Shown: positions 34,740 to 45,611, counted from the stretch's first letter. The stretch is DNA of 64,000 nt from Bacteroidales bacterium UBA1173 (GCA_002311655.1 DBYZ01000004.1:49250-113249), one strand, 5' to 3'. The notes: generated by a model not told the origin, from the sequence alone. Program-made: numbers and translations.

Positions 34740-35917
34740 TGAAGATATTTGTTTTATTACCGAGAATCCCATGGCCGCTTGAGAAAGGCGACAAGCTGAG
34801 GGCTTACAACCAGATCAAGCAGCTCGCGAAGAACAACGAGATAATTCTCTGCGCCCTGAACGACGACAAGAAAGTCGACAAGCAAGCCGCTTTTCAGGCG
34901 ATGCAGCCTTATTGTTCGTCCGTGAACTTCATCGACTTGCCGAAAATAGGCATCTTGTTCAACGTTTTCAGGTCGTATCTGCTGGGCTTGCCGTTGCAAT
35001 GCGGCTATTTCTACAGCTCGAGGGCAAAACATAAAGTCCACAGTCTCATTGCGCATCACAAACCAGACATGCTGTTCGGGCAGCTGTTAAGAGTGGCACC
35101 GTATCTTCATAAGGTAAAAATCCCTAAAACCATTGACTATCAAGACGTTTTCTCAATGGGAATGAAACGTCGCGCTGAGATTGCAGGTATCTTCACAAAG
35201 CCTTTCTTCGAGATGGAATACAACCGTCTCAGAAAATATGAAAACAAGATTTTCGACGAGTTCGACGTGAAGACCATCATCAGCGAGCCTGACAGGGCCA
35301 ACATCGACCATCCTGACAGAAACAAAATCCTCATTGTGCCAAACGGCGTGGACCACGAATACTACAAGCCGCAGGAACAAGAGAAAAAATACGACATCGT
35401 GTTCACCGGCAACATGGGATATGCGCCTAACGTCAACGCGGTGGAGTTTCTGGCTTACGAAATCATGCCGAAGGTGTGGGAGAAGCTGCCAGACGCGAAG
35501 CTGTACATCGCCGGCGCACAGCCCGACCCGCGCGTCAAGAAAGTGGCATGCGAAAATATCATTGTGAGTGGCTGGATTGACGACATGCGCGACGCCTACG
35601 CACAGAGCCGCATCTTCATCGCCCCGATGCGCATCGGAACAGGTCTACAAAACAAGCTTCTCGAAGCGATGTCGATGAAGATCCCGTGCATCACCACGTC
35701 GCTGGCAAACGGATCGCTTCATGCGGTGAATGGAAAAGAGATATTAGTCGACAACAGCTCTTCGGAACTCGCCGCCGACATCGTATACCTGCTGAAGCGT
35801 CCCGACAAGGCCGCCGAACTCGCCCAAGAAGGCTACAACTTCGTGAATCGCGTCTACGACTGGGGAGCCGCAACAAAGATTATGGAAGACGCGATGATAA
35901 CAGTTTTAAATAAATGA
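34739..35917 (+). CDS. Glycosyltransferase, TIGR03087-like (GT4)
   Basis: A 392-residue GT-B glycosyltransferase. The start LLPRIPWPLEKGDKLRAYNQ and the late IAPMRIGTGLQNKLLEAMSM match the group described as TIGR03087, first noted near exosortase loci but also found in Bacteroidota without one. No exosortase or PEP-CTERM protein is seen here. The ATG overlaps the stop of the preceding glycosyltransferase gene (TAATG), so both probably work on the same glycan. Confidence 0.85.
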   Translation: MKIFVLLPRIPWPLEKGDKLRAYNQIKQLAKNNEIILCALNDDKKVDKQAAFQAMQPYCSSVNFIDLPKIGILFNVFRSYLLGLPLQCGYFYSSRAKHKVHSLIAHHKPDMLFGQLLRVAPYLHKVKIPKTIDYQDVFSMGMKRRAEIAGIFTKPFFEMEYNRLRKYENKIFDEFDVKTIISEPDRANIDHPDRNKILIVPNGVDHEYYKPQEQEKKYDIVFTGNMGYAPNVNAVEFLAYEIMPKVWEKLPDAKLYIAGAQPDPRVKKVACENIIVSGWIDDMRDAYAQSRIFIAPMRIGTGLQNKLLEAMSMKIPCITTSLANGSLHAVNGKEILVDNSSSELAADIVYLLKRPDKAAELAQEGYNFVNRVYDWGAATKIMEDAMITVLNK

Positions 35918-35918
35918 T

Positions 35919-37592
<1,674 letters not shown>

Positions 37593-37593
37593 A

Positions 37594-37893
37594 ATGAGCG
37601 AGAGCAAACCGACAAAATTACAAATCTACAGCTGGTACATGCGCGGCAAGAGAGCCTTTCGCGGCAAGTTCAAAAACCATTATGAGGTTGCTGCGCAATG
37701 GTATGAAAAAGCAGCCAAAGCAGGTCACAAAGACGCGCAATACGAACTCGGGATGTGCTATCTCCGAGGCGAAGGCGTGCCAAAAGACGACTACACAGCC
37801 TACTGCTGGTTCAAAGAATCAGGACACAACGGTCATGCCGACGGTCAGTATCTTGCCGATGACATGCTCCGCGTTCACGAAATGATGTTATAA
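37594..37893 (+). CDS. Small Sel1-repeat protein
   Basis: A 99-residue protein with two Sel1-like repeats (AAQWYEKAAKAGHKDAQYELGMCYLRGEGVPKD in two pieces and AYCWFKESGHNGHADGQY). No signal peptide or membrane helix. Sel1 repeats mediate protein contacts. It begins one base after ettA and may be translated with it. Role unknown. Confidence 0.72.
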   Translation: MSESKPTKLQIYSWYMRGKRAFRGKFKNHYEVAAQWYEKAAKAGHKDAQYELGMCYLRGEGVPKDDYTAYCWFKESGHNGHADGQYLADDMLRVHEMML

Positions 37894-37909
37894 TTAAAAA
37901 AACCGCACT

Positions 37910-39493
37910 ATGAAAAAGATTTTTACCACAGTTATTGCCATTTTACTGACTATCAATGCTTTTGCAGAGGATGTCTGGGACGGAACCGCTTCACCCTGGA
38001 CCCACGGCACCGGTGTAAGCAGCGATCCTTATCTCATCGAAACGGCCGAAAATCTGGCTTATCTTGCCCAGAAAGTCAATGAAGGTTACCAGGCCCAAGG
38101 TCAGGCGGTCTTCAAAGGTGTCTATTTTCTGATGACTGACAATTTCAGTATGAACAATATCAATTGGACGCCGATTGGGAATGTCAATATGAACATGCAA
38201 GGTTATTATTTTGCTGGCATTTTCGACGGCTGGTATCATAACATTGAGCATTTGCATATTCAGTCAAGTGCCGATGTCTGTGGTTTGTTCGGGGGGCTTG
38301 GTGACAATGGTATCATACAGCGCCTGTCGGTAACCGACAGCGGCATCACGTCGACAGGCACAGGAGCAGGTGGCATTGTGGGCATTACATTTGGCGAAGC
38401 ATGGGTTTATCAGTGCAGTTTCACTGGTGCCATCAGCATCAGCAACGGTGGTTCATACTGCGGTGCGGGCGGAATAGCGGCAGCAGCGGCTGAAAGCAGC
38501 TACATAAGTGAATGTTCTTTCCGTGGTAGCATCACAGCAAACAACAACGGAGGCTTCACCGGCGCCGCCGGCGCCGGTGGCATCGTCGGCATCGCCATGG
38601 ACAGCGCCTTGATATTTTCCTGCTATAACACAGGCAACATCACAGCAAGTTCCTTTATGCTAAACGTGTCGGCAGGTATCGTGGCAGCTACATTACAGGA
38701 AAACAACGTCAGCGTTAAATGCTGTTACAACGTCGGAACCGTTAGCGCCAGCACCAAAGGAGGCATATTCGGCATGGTGAGCCCGATAAACCCGACAAAA
38801 GACGAGACTTCCATCGAGGTGTGGAACTGCTATTACCTCAACACCTGCGGCGGAAACACCAACTACGGCACAAGCATGACATCAGCCGAGATGCAGACCG
38901 AAGACTTCCTGGCCCAGCTTGACGGTTTACACATTTTCGTGATGGACAACGGCACAAACAACGGCTATCCTATCCATAGTCTTACAAGTTCAAGAGTGTT
39001 TGAGGCAACAGAAATAACAGCACATTCTGCGTATTTGTCGGCAGACCTACATAAAGGCAACAGCGAGGTGACACGGGCATATCTTTCGTATGGCATATTG
39101 GATTCAACCGAAATAACCGAGATCGACATCGCTGACAACGGCTTTGTGGAAGTTACTTTGGAAGACCTCGAGCCCAACACTTTCTACTCTTTTAACATCA
39201 ATATGGAATTTGACGACGGCGTTATCCTGACCAGCGAGCCTCATTATTTTGAAACACTCGACAACACTGGCATTTCAGAAATTCAAAATTCAAATATTTG
39301 CATCTATCCTAACCCGACATCAGATTTCATTTTCATAGAAAACATCGGTACTCAGCCCGTTTCGATTTATTCCCTCGACGGGAAACTGGTAAAAACGGTT
39401 GATAACACCAACGTTGTTGATGTAAGAGATTTGAATGAAGGAATATACCTTATTAATATAGGTAACAGAACTGAAAGACTTATTAAGCGTTAA
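37910..39493 (+). CDS. Secreted repeat protein with T9SS type A sorting domain
   Basis: A 527-residue exported protein. The signal peptide ends near AFA-ED. The middle (about 30-330) has GLUG-like repeats rich in Gly, Ser and Ala (for instance GAGGIVGI recurring), expected to form a right-handed beta-helix such as in adhesins. A fibronectin-like segment (about 345-440) follows, and the end is a type A T9SS sorting domain (YPNPTSDFIF ... DLNEGIYLINI ... RLIKR). It is therefore a likely SprA-exported surface protein. Ligand unknown. It ends 11 bases inside the convergent deoC gene. Confidence 0.82.
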   Translation: MKKIFTTVIAILLTINAFAEDVWDGTASPWTHGTGVSSDPYLIETAENLAYLAQKVNEGYQAQGQAVFKGVYFLMTDNFSMNNINWTPIGNVNMNMQGYYFAGIFDGWYHNIEHLHIQSSADVCGLFGGLGDNGIIQRLSVTDSGITSTGTGAGGIVGITFGEAWVYQCSFTGAISISNGGSYCGAGGIAAAAAESSYISECSFRGSITANNNGGFTGAAGAGGIVGIAMDSALIFSCYNTGNITASSFMLNVSAGIVAATLQENNVSVKCCYNVGTVSASTKGGIFGMVSPINPTKDETSIEVWNCYYLNTCGGNTNYGTSMTSAEMQTEDFLAQLDGLHIFVMDNGTNNGYPIHSLTSSRVFEATEITAHSAYLSADLHKGNSEVTRAYLSYGILDSTEITEIDIADNGFVEVTLEDLEPNTFYSFNINMEFDDGVILTSEPHYFETLDNTGISEIQNSNICIYPNPTSDFIFIENIGTQPVSIYSLDGKLVKTVDNTNVVDVRDLNEGIYLINIGNRTERLIKR

Positions 39494-40325
39494 GTTCCTC
39501 CATCACCTTACCTGCCAAACGACTTGTTCCGACACGGAAATAATTTTTGTTCAGCCACTTGTCGCCGAGGATGTCTTTAACTATATAATAATAGGTGAGT
39601 GCGTCCTCGATTGTCGACATTCCGCCTGCAGGTTTGAATCCAATCATCTGGCCTGTCGCCTCGTAGTATTCCTTGATGGTGTCGCACATTATCAAAGCCG
39701 CCATCGGGGTTGCGTTGACAGCAATTTTTCCTGTCGATGTCTTGATAAAATCAGCACCTGCAAGGATAGCTAACTCGCTGGCTTTACGGATGTTAGCGAC
39801 GGTTTTAAGTTCGCCGGTCTCAAGAATGACCTTCAAATGAACAGGAGATTTGCAAATCTCACAGATAGCTTGGATTTCGTTGTAAACCTCGTCGTAATTT
39901 CCAGCGAGGAACGTGCCACGTGAAATCACCATATCGACCTCGTCAGCACCCTGCTCAACACAATACTCCACTTCTTTCTTCTTCAAATCGAAAGGCATCT
40001 GACCTGAAGGGAAGCAGCAAGCCACCGTTGCGACCTTGATTCCACTGTCTTTCAAGAGGTCTTTCGCCTGCTTCACAAACGGACTGTAGATACAGATGGC
40101 AGGAACTGAAATTCCCATACTATTCTTCTGAAAATCAATGGCTTTAGCGCAGAATTCCTCAATTTTCTTAGCATTGTCGAAAGCCTCCAAAGTGGTGAAG
40201 TCGATGCTCTGGAAAATGGTCTTCAATGCCTCGCGGCGGTCACTGTTTTCACTTTGTTTCTTGATGATTGCGTCGATTCTGGCCTGAAGCTCTTCCTCAG
40301 TATAATTGTAAGATTTGAAATTCAT
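39483..40325 (-). CDS. deoC: Deoxyribose-phosphate aldolase
   Basis: A 280-residue class I aldolase that cleaves deoxyribose 5-phosphate to glyceraldehyde 3-phosphate and acetaldehyde. The Schiff-base lysine is Lys195 in ADFIKTSTG, and the catalytic Asp is expected in GADEVDMVISRG. The N-terminus is about 60 residues longer than in E. coli DeoC, as in other Bacteroidota. It shares a control region with the divergent porin gene. Confidence 0.94.
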   Translation of the reverse strand: MNFKSYNYTEEELQARIDAIIKKQSENSDRREALKTIFQSIDFTTLEAFDNAKKIEEFCAKAIDFQKNSMGISVPAICIYSPFVKQAKDLLKDSGIKVATVACCFPSGQMPFDLKKKEVEYCVEQGADEVDMVISRGTFLAGNYDEVYNEIQAICEICKSPVHLKVILETGELKTVANIRKASELAILAGADFIKTSTGKIAVNATPMAALIMCDTIKEYYEATGQMIGFKPAGGMSTIEDALTYYYIVKDILGDKWLNKNYFRVGTSRLAGKVMEELNA

Positions 40326-40344
40326 GATTTTATATTTTTAATGA

Positions 40345-40377
40345 TTTGCAAAGATAGTGAATTATTTTTTATTTTTG
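40345..40377 (+). promoter_or_regulatory. Promoter of the porin gene
   Basis: TTTG (40345-40348) and TATTTTTG (40370-40377) are 21 bases apart. The -33 box is contiguous with the deoC -7 box as TTTGCAAA, the same arrangement as between purE and hpt. Confidence 0.7.
40349..40356 (-). promoter_or_regulatory. -7 element of deoC
   Basis: TATCTTTG on the minus strand, 23 bases before the start. A TTTG lies 24 bases upstream of it (40384-40381), slightly more than the usual 19-21. Confidence 0.5.
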
Positions 40378-40402
40378 CAGCAAATTTGACAACGAGTTTT
40401 TA

Positions 40403-41476
40403 ATGATGAAAAAAATTTTATTAATAACGTTTTTCGCATTCATATCGGTCTCGGTTTTTGCCCAGATGACCAAGGAAAACAACTACGGAATCAACAAGTT
40501 GAAGATTGAGGCCCGCACAGATTTTGACTGTTTCATCTATGATGATGCCACCAATTCAGGCTTCAACGGAAAGATTTTGAATTTCATCATCGCCGGCGAC
40601 ATTAACGACAATTTTTACTACGCTTATCGTCAGAGACTCAATAAGATACAGAGAGACTACAACTTCTTCGACGCCACCGATTATCTTTATTTGGGATGGC
40701 GCATCACAAAAAATCTCTCATTGACGACTGGTAAGGAAATCGTTGCGATGGGCGGCATAGAGTACGACCTCGCCCCTATCGACGTATATTATCATTCAAA
40801 TTTCTGGGACAATTTCAACTGCTACCGTTTCGGTGCGAACCTCGAATACACCACCAACGACGGCAAGAACACCTTTACTTTACAGTTCACCAACTCACCT
40901 TACGACAACGCAATTCTTTTCGGAAGCTTGTACAACTACAGCTTGCATTGGCGTGCCAACTACAAGCATTTCGGTCCGGTTTGCTCGGTCAACATGTACG
41001 AATATAAAAAAGGTACTTTCATGAATGTGATTGCGCTCGGAACAACATATCAGTTCGGTCCCGTTGTGGGTTATGTCGATTTCGCCAACCGCGCCAACGG
41101 CGAGCAGAAAGACTTCTTCTTCAAAGACATCACAGTCATAGGTCGTTTGGGTGTCAACTTATTCAGCGACAAGCTCCAATTATTTGCAAAAGGCGGCTTC
41201 GATATCAACGAGACACAAGACGTAAACATACCATTTGACAAGGTTTATGACGTTTGCGTTTTGCCTGGCACCGATATAAAATTCTACGGCGGCGGCTTCG
41301 AATTCTATCCTTTGAAAAACAGCCAAAACATCCGCATCCACGGCTTTTTCGCGGTTAGCGACGTTGCCCGCAGAGTCGGAATAGAGGAAGATATGGTTGC
41401 CGAAACAGAAAATAATACAATCTCATATCAAGTGAACCTCGGCGCGACATGGAGATTGAATTTCATCAACAAGTAA
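40403..41476 (+). CDS. Outer-membrane porin, OprO/OprP-like
   Basis: A 357-residue outer-membrane protein with a signal peptide (cut after VFAQ). The rest consists of amphipathic beta strands with segments such as DYLYLGWRITKNLSLTTGKE and SLHWRANYKHFG, resembling the phosphate-selective porin O/P family. The solute is unknown. There are two possible ATGs (40403, 40406); the difference is one Met. A nucleoside-gate membrane protein gene follows 12 bases later, and the divergent gene is deoC, so nucleoside or deoxynucleoside uptake is a reasonable guess. Confidence 0.75.
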   Translation: MMKKILLITFFAFISVSVFAQMTKENNYGINKLKIEARTDFDCFIYDDATNSGFNGKILNFIIAGDINDNFYYAYRQRLNKIQRDYNFFDATDYLYLGWRITKNLSLTTGKEIVAMGGIEYDLAPIDVYYHSNFWDNFNCYRFGANLEYTTNDGKNTFTLQFTNSPYDNAILFGSLYNYSLHWRANYKHFGPVCSVNMYEYKKGTFMNVIALGTTYQFGPVVGYVDFANRANGEQKDFFFKDITVIGRLGVNLFSDKLQLFAKGGFDINETQDVNIPFDKVYDVCVLPGTDIKFYGGGFEFYPLKNSQNIRIHGFFAVSDVARRVGIEEDMVAETENNTISYQVNLGATWRLNFINK

Positions 41477-41488
41477 AACTTTCGAATT

Positions 41489-42637
41489 ATGATGATAAAA
41501 CACTGGCAGTTTTTAAGTAAGAGACGTCTTGAGGCAGGTATCTTCCTCCTCATTTTCGCCGTCTTTTTCGGATTCTTGGGAACAAAGATGGGCACAGCCA
41601 ACATGCTTAACACCATTATGCAGACCTCATACCATCTCCTTCTGGAGACCGTCTTCTTCCTGATGGCGGTGTGTGTGGTGTCAGGCGCTCTCGGCAAACT
41701 TTTGGTCGAGTTCGGAGTGGTGCGACTCATCGAATACATCCTTCGTCCGTTGATGAAGCCTATCTATAACCTCCCTGGCGTCGCTGCACTCGGCGGAATT
41801 CTAACGTTCCTGTCGGATAACCCGGCTATAATCACATTGTCAAAAGACAAATATTTCTCGCATTATTTCAAGAAATACCAGCTCGCCTCCCTGACCAACT
41901 TCGGAACAGCTTTCGGTATGGGTCTGGTGGTGATTTTCTATATGCTCGGTCTCGGATTCCTCAAAGGTGCCTTGGTTGGATTGCTCGGTGCCATCATCGG
42001 AAGTATCGTCTCCACAAGACTGATGCAGCGTTTCACCTTGAAGGCGTATCCTGAACTCGACACCCTCGAAAACCCTGAAGGCGGTGACGAACAGAAGATC
42101 TCGTTCAAGTCGCAAGGCAACGTGTTCCTTCGCTTCCTCGATGCCATCCTCGACGGCGGCAAAGAAGGCGTAACAATCGGACTCGCCATCATCCCTGGCG
42201 TGCTTATCATCTCCACAGTGGTGATGATGCTCACTTTCGGACCAGCAACAGGCGCCGGATACACTGGCGTGGCTTACGAAGGAGTGCCTGTACTGCCTTA
42301 TCTCGCTGGCAAGATAGACTTTATCTTCGACTGGCTCTTCGGCTTCAAGAACCCTGAACTGGTGGCGTTCCCTATCACATCTTTAGGTGCTGTCGGCGCT
42401 GCTCTCGGTCTCTTGCCAAAGTTCATCGCCGAAGGCATCGTCAACAACAACGCCATCGCAGTATGCACAGCTATCGGAATGTGCTGGAGTGGATTCCTCA
42501 GCACACACACCGCCATGCTCGACTCACTCGGACACCGCGAGCTCATCCCTAAGGCTATCGGCGCACACACCATCGGCGGACTCGTCGCGGGAATATCCGC
42601 CCACTGGATTTATGTTTTATTAGCATTTATATTCTAA
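41489..42637 (+). CDS. Nucleoside-recognition (Gate) domain membrane protein
   Basis: A 382-residue inner-membrane protein with about 9-10 helices. The pattern LGTKMGTANMLNTIMQTSYHLL, LSDNPAIITLSKDKYF and the second half VTIGLAIIPGVLIIS resembles proteins with the Gate/nucleoside-recognition domain (CD0519/CD1768-like). The family is probably a transporter group; substrate unproven. Its place after a porin and next to deoC fits nucleoside transport, which is inference. A long inverted repeat starts eight bases after its stop. Confidence 0.72.
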   Translation: MMIKHWQFLSKRRLEAGIFLLIFAVFFGFLGTKMGTANMLNTIMQTSYHLLLETVFFLMAVCVVSGALGKLLVEFGVVRLIEYILRPLMKPIYNLPGVAALGGILTFLSDNPAIITLSKDKYFSHYFKKYQLASLTNFGTAFGMGLVVIFYMLGLGFLKGALVGLLGAIIGSIVSTRLMQRFTLKAYPELDTLENPEGGDEQKISFKSQGNVFLRFLDAILDGGKEGVTIGLAIIPGVLIISTVVMMLTFGPATGAGYTGVAYEGVPVLPYLAGKIDFIFDWLFGFKNPELVAFPITSLGAVGAALGLLPKFIAEGIVNNNAIAVCTAIGMCWSGFLSTHTAMLDSLGHRELIPKAIGAHTIGGLVAGISAHWIYVLLAFIF

Positions 42638-42645
42638 AAAAAATC

Positions 42646-42749
42646 AACATTAATTACCATTAATTAACCGTTAATTATCCATTAATTATTTTTCTCGACA
42701 AAATTTAATTAATGAAAAATTATATGGCCAATTGATGGTAATTAATGTT
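42646..42749. repeat. Inverted repeat with TTAATTA direct repeats before aspartate kinase
   Basis: A perfect 15-base inverted pair (AACATTAATTACCAT at 42646-42660 and its complement at 42735-42749), extendable by several more pairs after one mismatch, encloses about 74 bases. The left side also contains CATTAATTA/CGTTAATTA units repeated about every ten bases. No T run follows. It ends 21 bases before the promoter of the next gene. Confidence 0.7.
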
Positions 42750-42769
42750 TTTAAAACCAAAAATAATAT

Positions 42770-42777
42770 TATTTTTG
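42770..42777 (+). promoter_or_regulatory. -7 element of the aspartate kinase gene
   Basis: TATTTTTG, 29 bases before ATG 42807. An AGGA (42796-42799) lies seven bases before the ATG, one of the few clear ribosome-binding sites in this window. Confidence 0.55.
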
Positions 42778-42806
42778 TGACGTTGTTTTGAAAACAGGAT
42801 TTCGTC

Positions 42807-44075
42807 ATGATAAGAAGAGTTTATAAGTTCGGTGGAGCCTCGGTGAAAGACGCCGACGCTGTCAGAAATCTCAAGCATATCCTTGAAAATGAAGACCGTA
42901 GCGACCTGATGCTCGTCATCTCAGCTATGGGAAAGACCACCAACGGCATCGAGAAAGCGCTCAAAGAGTTCCGCGAAGCCGAAGGTCATCTTGAGATTGG
43001 CGCATTGAAAGACCTTATGGAATACCATGAGAAAATCATGCTCGAACTTTTTAACGGCAACTCCGAACATCCTGTGTTTGAAGCTGTTACGAATCTGTTT
43101 CTGGATTTATATCTTAACCTTCAAGAGACTGGCTACGACTACGACTATCAGTACGACCAGACCATCAGCTTCGGCGAGATGCTGTCGACGACGATAATTT
43201 CAGCATATCTTAACGAAAACGGCATCAAAAACCAGCTTTTGGATGCGCGAAATTATATCATCACCGACCATACTTTCCGCGCAGCCAACGTCGATTTCGA
43301 CGAAAGCCGTCTTCGCATTGAAAAATTGCAGCAGAACCACGATGGCACGATGTATATAACACAAGGTTTCATCGGCTCATCGACGAAGCCGGTTGTGACA
43401 ACGACACTCGGTCGCGAAGGCTCCGACTACACTGGTGCTATCTTTGCAAACTTACTGGATGCCAAAGAATTATCAGTTTGGAAAGACGTCGACGGAGTGC
43501 GCAACGCCGACCCGAAACGTTTCCCGACCACGGTTAAGATTCCTCATCTCTCCTACTCCGAAGCCACCGAGCTGACATTTTACGGAGCATCAGTCTTGCA
43601 CCCGAAGACAACAAAACCACTGCAAAACAAAAACATCCCGTTGAAGGTACGCTGTTTTCTCGACGCCTCATTGGAGCCAACCATCGTCGACGGCAGCGAC
43701 GAGTTCATCAATTATGTGCCGTCGTTCATCGTGAAAGACAACCAGATGCTCGTCACCATCCGCCCGCGCGACTATTCGTTCATGAATGAGCAGAACCTCG
43801 GCATCCTCTTCGCGATGCTCAACGAGCTGAACATCCACGCCAACATGATTCAGACCTCCGCCCTCGACCTCTCAATCTGCATCGATGAGAATGACAGAAA
43901 GCTCCATCAGCTTATCGCATCACTGGAACAGTCGTTCATAATTCGTTATAATATTGGTTTACAATTGTTTACAATCCGACATTACCAACCTGGCATCGAA
44001 AACGATTTCATCAAAGGAAAAAAGGTGTTTGTGGAGCAAAGAAGCAGGAGCACGCTGCAATTGGTGATAAATTGA
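42807..44075 (+). CDS. Aspartate kinase, monofunctional
   Basis: A 422-residue kinase starting the lysine, threonine and methionine pathway. The N-terminal YKFGGASVKDADAV, the substrate site TTLGREGSDYTGA and KDVDGVRNADPK are intact. The C-terminal part (about 310-420) would hold the ACT domains, but is short. No homoserine dehydrogenase is fused. The gene stands alone, between an inverted repeat and a terminator. Confidence 0.92.
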   Translation: MIRRVYKFGGASVKDADAVRNLKHILENEDRSDLMLVISAMGKTTNGIEKALKEFREAEGHLEIGALKDLMEYHEKIMLELFNGNSEHPVFEAVTNLFLDLYLNLQETGYDYDYQYDQTISFGEMLSTTIISAYLNENGIKNQLLDARNYIITDHTFRAANVDFDESRLRIEKLQQNHDGTMYITQGFIGSSTKPVVTTTLGREGSDYTGAIFANLLDAKELSVWKDVDGVRNADPKRFPTTVKIPHLSYSEATELTFYGASVLHPKTTKPLQNKNIPLKVRCFLDASLEPTIVDGSDEFINYVPSFIVKDNQMLVTIRPRDYSFMNEQNLGILFAMLNELNIHANMIQTSALDLSICIDENDRKLHQLIASLEQSFIIRYNIGLQLFTIRHYQPGIENDFIKGKKVFVEQRSRSTLQLVIN

Positions 44076-44080
44076 CATAA

Positions 44081-44107
44081 AAAATGGGGCGTTTGCCCCA
44101 TTTTTTT
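44081..44107. terminator. Bidirectional intrinsic terminator
   Basis: AAAATGGGGC and GCCCCATTTT pair around a short loop, followed by a T run on the plus strand and, because of the A run on the left, also on the minus strand. It separates the convergent aspartate kinase and phosphofructokinase genes and overlaps the stop codon of the latter. Confidence 0.9.
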
Positions 44108-45326
44108 ATTCTGCCCAGTTCAGAATCTTCCGGAAATCATATTCTTCAGGATTCTCAACGAATTTCTTCGCGCCTTCGTAATCGACTGGGGTGATGTACT
44201 GCATGCAGTGGTTGAAAACCAGCTTGGCCTTCTCGCCTTGCATGTTCACCAAACGTGGTTTCACTTTGCCATTCTCGTCTTCCACATCCTTCAGATACAA
44301 CGGGCTGACCTGTCCCTTCGGGTCGGCAGTCACCATCGCGCCAGTGATACCCTGATCGAACAGTTTCTTCACGCCGTAGCCGAGGATTGAGCAATATTGT
44401 AGGTCGAATGCACATGGGTCGACGCAGCGGATCTCATAGCCCACCTCTACCGGACGGCTCTTGATGCCCAGACCCAACATCTTCAATCTCTGTTGCAGTA
44501 ACATATTGAAAATGTGAGCCTTACTGACGTTGCCAAGCTCCGGATGTCCGTGCTCGTCGTATGTGAAGTTCACGCCCGAGTTGTGAATCTCTTCATCTGT
44601 CATGAAGTGGAACACACCCTCGCTCACGCTCGCAACACCGTAGTCGATGCCCAGCATCTTACGTTTGATCATCGAGCTGATGATGAGCTTCAGAATCTTG
44701 TCGAATGTCACCTCTGTCTTGTAGAACATCTCCGGGATGATAATCATAGGATAATGGCATGCATAGCCCATTCCGAATGCCAAATGTCCAGCCTCACGGC
44801 CCATCGCTGAAACCACAAACCAGTTGCCGCTAGTGCGTGCATCTTCATACACCGTCTGCAAAATCTTCACGCCCGCTTCCTTGGCTGAATAATAGCCGAA
44901 TGTTGGGCTGCCTTCAGGCAACGGAAGGTCGTTGTCGATGGTCTTAGGCACGTGGATGTTCTGCACGTGCACGTTGTTCTTCATCAAGAACTTCGAGATG
45001 CGGTTTGCTGTTGAAGCAGTGTCGTCGCCGCCAATTGTCACGAGCAGGTTGACATCGTTTTTCACGAAGAAATCAACGTTAAACTCCTCGTCTTTCGGTT
45101 TGTAACGGCTCATCTGCAGTGCCGAGCCACCCATCTTCATGATCTGGTCAGCATAAATGAAGTCGATGTCGACTGTCCTCGGGTTCGGCTTGAACAGGTT
45201 TTTATAGCCTTCATGGAGTCCGATCACACGGAAACCGTCGTTCAAAAATGTCTTTGCCACAGTGGCGACCACCGTGTTGATGCCTGGTGCCGGACCGCCG
45301 CCGGCGAGAATTACTATTGATTTCAT
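44106..45326 (-). CDS. Phosphofructokinase, predicted pyrophosphate-dependent
   Basis: A 406-residue enzyme making fructose 1,6-bisphosphate. GGDDT at 99-103 (ATP enzymes have GGDGS) and PKTIDND at 127-133 (ATP enzymes have PGTIDND) are the two marks of pyrophosphate users. It is likely reversible and saves ATP in glycolysis, as in other anaerobes. The N-terminal LAGGGPAPGIN nucleotide or PPi loop is intact. Between the gene and its likely promoter sits palindromic copy 4. Confidence 0.9.
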   Translation of the reverse strand: MKSIVILAGGGPAPGINTVVATVAKTFLNDGFRVIGLHEGYKNLFKPNPRTVDIDFIYADQIMKMGGSALQMSRYKPKDEEFNVDFFVKNDVNLLVTIGGDDTASTANRISKFLMKNNVHVQNIHVPKTIDNDLPLPEGSPTFGYYSAKEAGVKILQTVYEDARTSGNWFVVSAMGREAGHLAFGMGYACHYPMIIIPEMFYKTEVTFDKILKLIISSMIKRKMLGIDYGVASVSEGVFHFMTDEEIHNSGVNFTYDEHGHPELGNVSKAHIFNMLLQQRLKMLGLGIKSRPVEVGYEIRCVDPCAFDLQYCSILGYGVKKLFDQGITGAMVTADPKGQVSPLYLKDVEDENGKVKPRLVNMQGEKAKLVFNHCMQYITPVDYEGAKKFVENPEEYDFRKILNWAE

Positions 45327-45359
45327 ATTTGCTAATGTTTATTAAACTTTCAATCACAT

Positions 45360-45482
45360 CGTCATTTCGAGCGAAACGAAGTGTAGTCGAGAAATCACCG
45401 CCAATTTAACAATACTGAACAATTCCAATGGCTGTGATTTCTCCACTTCGCTTCATTGCATTACGCTTCGGTCGAAATGACG
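45360..45482. repeat. CGTCATTTCGA palindromic element, copy 4
   Basis: A 123-base element with perfect 11-base inverted ends (45360-45370 and 45472-45482) and the inner pair GAGAAATCACCG / GGCTGTGATTTCTC (one change). Its right arm is the long type with CACTTCGCTTCATTGCATTA. It lies between the phosphofructokinase gene and ruvA. Confidence 0.88.
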
Positions 45483-45498
45483 GAAACAATCAATTCTG

Positions 45499-45506
45499 CA
45501 AAGTTA
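45499..45506 (-). promoter_or_regulatory. Candidate -7 element of the phosphofructokinase gene
   Basis: TAACTTTG on the minus strand. If used, the transcript leader is about 165 bases long and includes the whole of palindromic copy 4. No -33 TTTG is found at the usual spacing. Confidence 0.4.
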
Positions 45507-45573
45507 CAAAAAACCTAATTCATTTCAATATTTTTTTCAAAAAATTATTCCTTTTTCGTACCGAAATTTTTAC

Positions 45574-45581
45574 TATTTTTG
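45574..45581 (+). promoter_or_regulatory. -7 element of the ruvA-sprA transcript
   Basis: TATTTTTG, 30 bases before the ruvA start at 45612. No clear -33 TTTG. Confidence 0.55.
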
Positions 45582-45611
45582 CAAGTTTAAAGATAACAGA
45601 CAATTTTTGAT

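Noticed and set aside
34739..35917. Exosortase-associated locus suggested by the TIGR03087-like glycosyltransferase
   Set aside because: No exosortase or PEP-CTERM proteins are found; the neighbours are general envelope genes.
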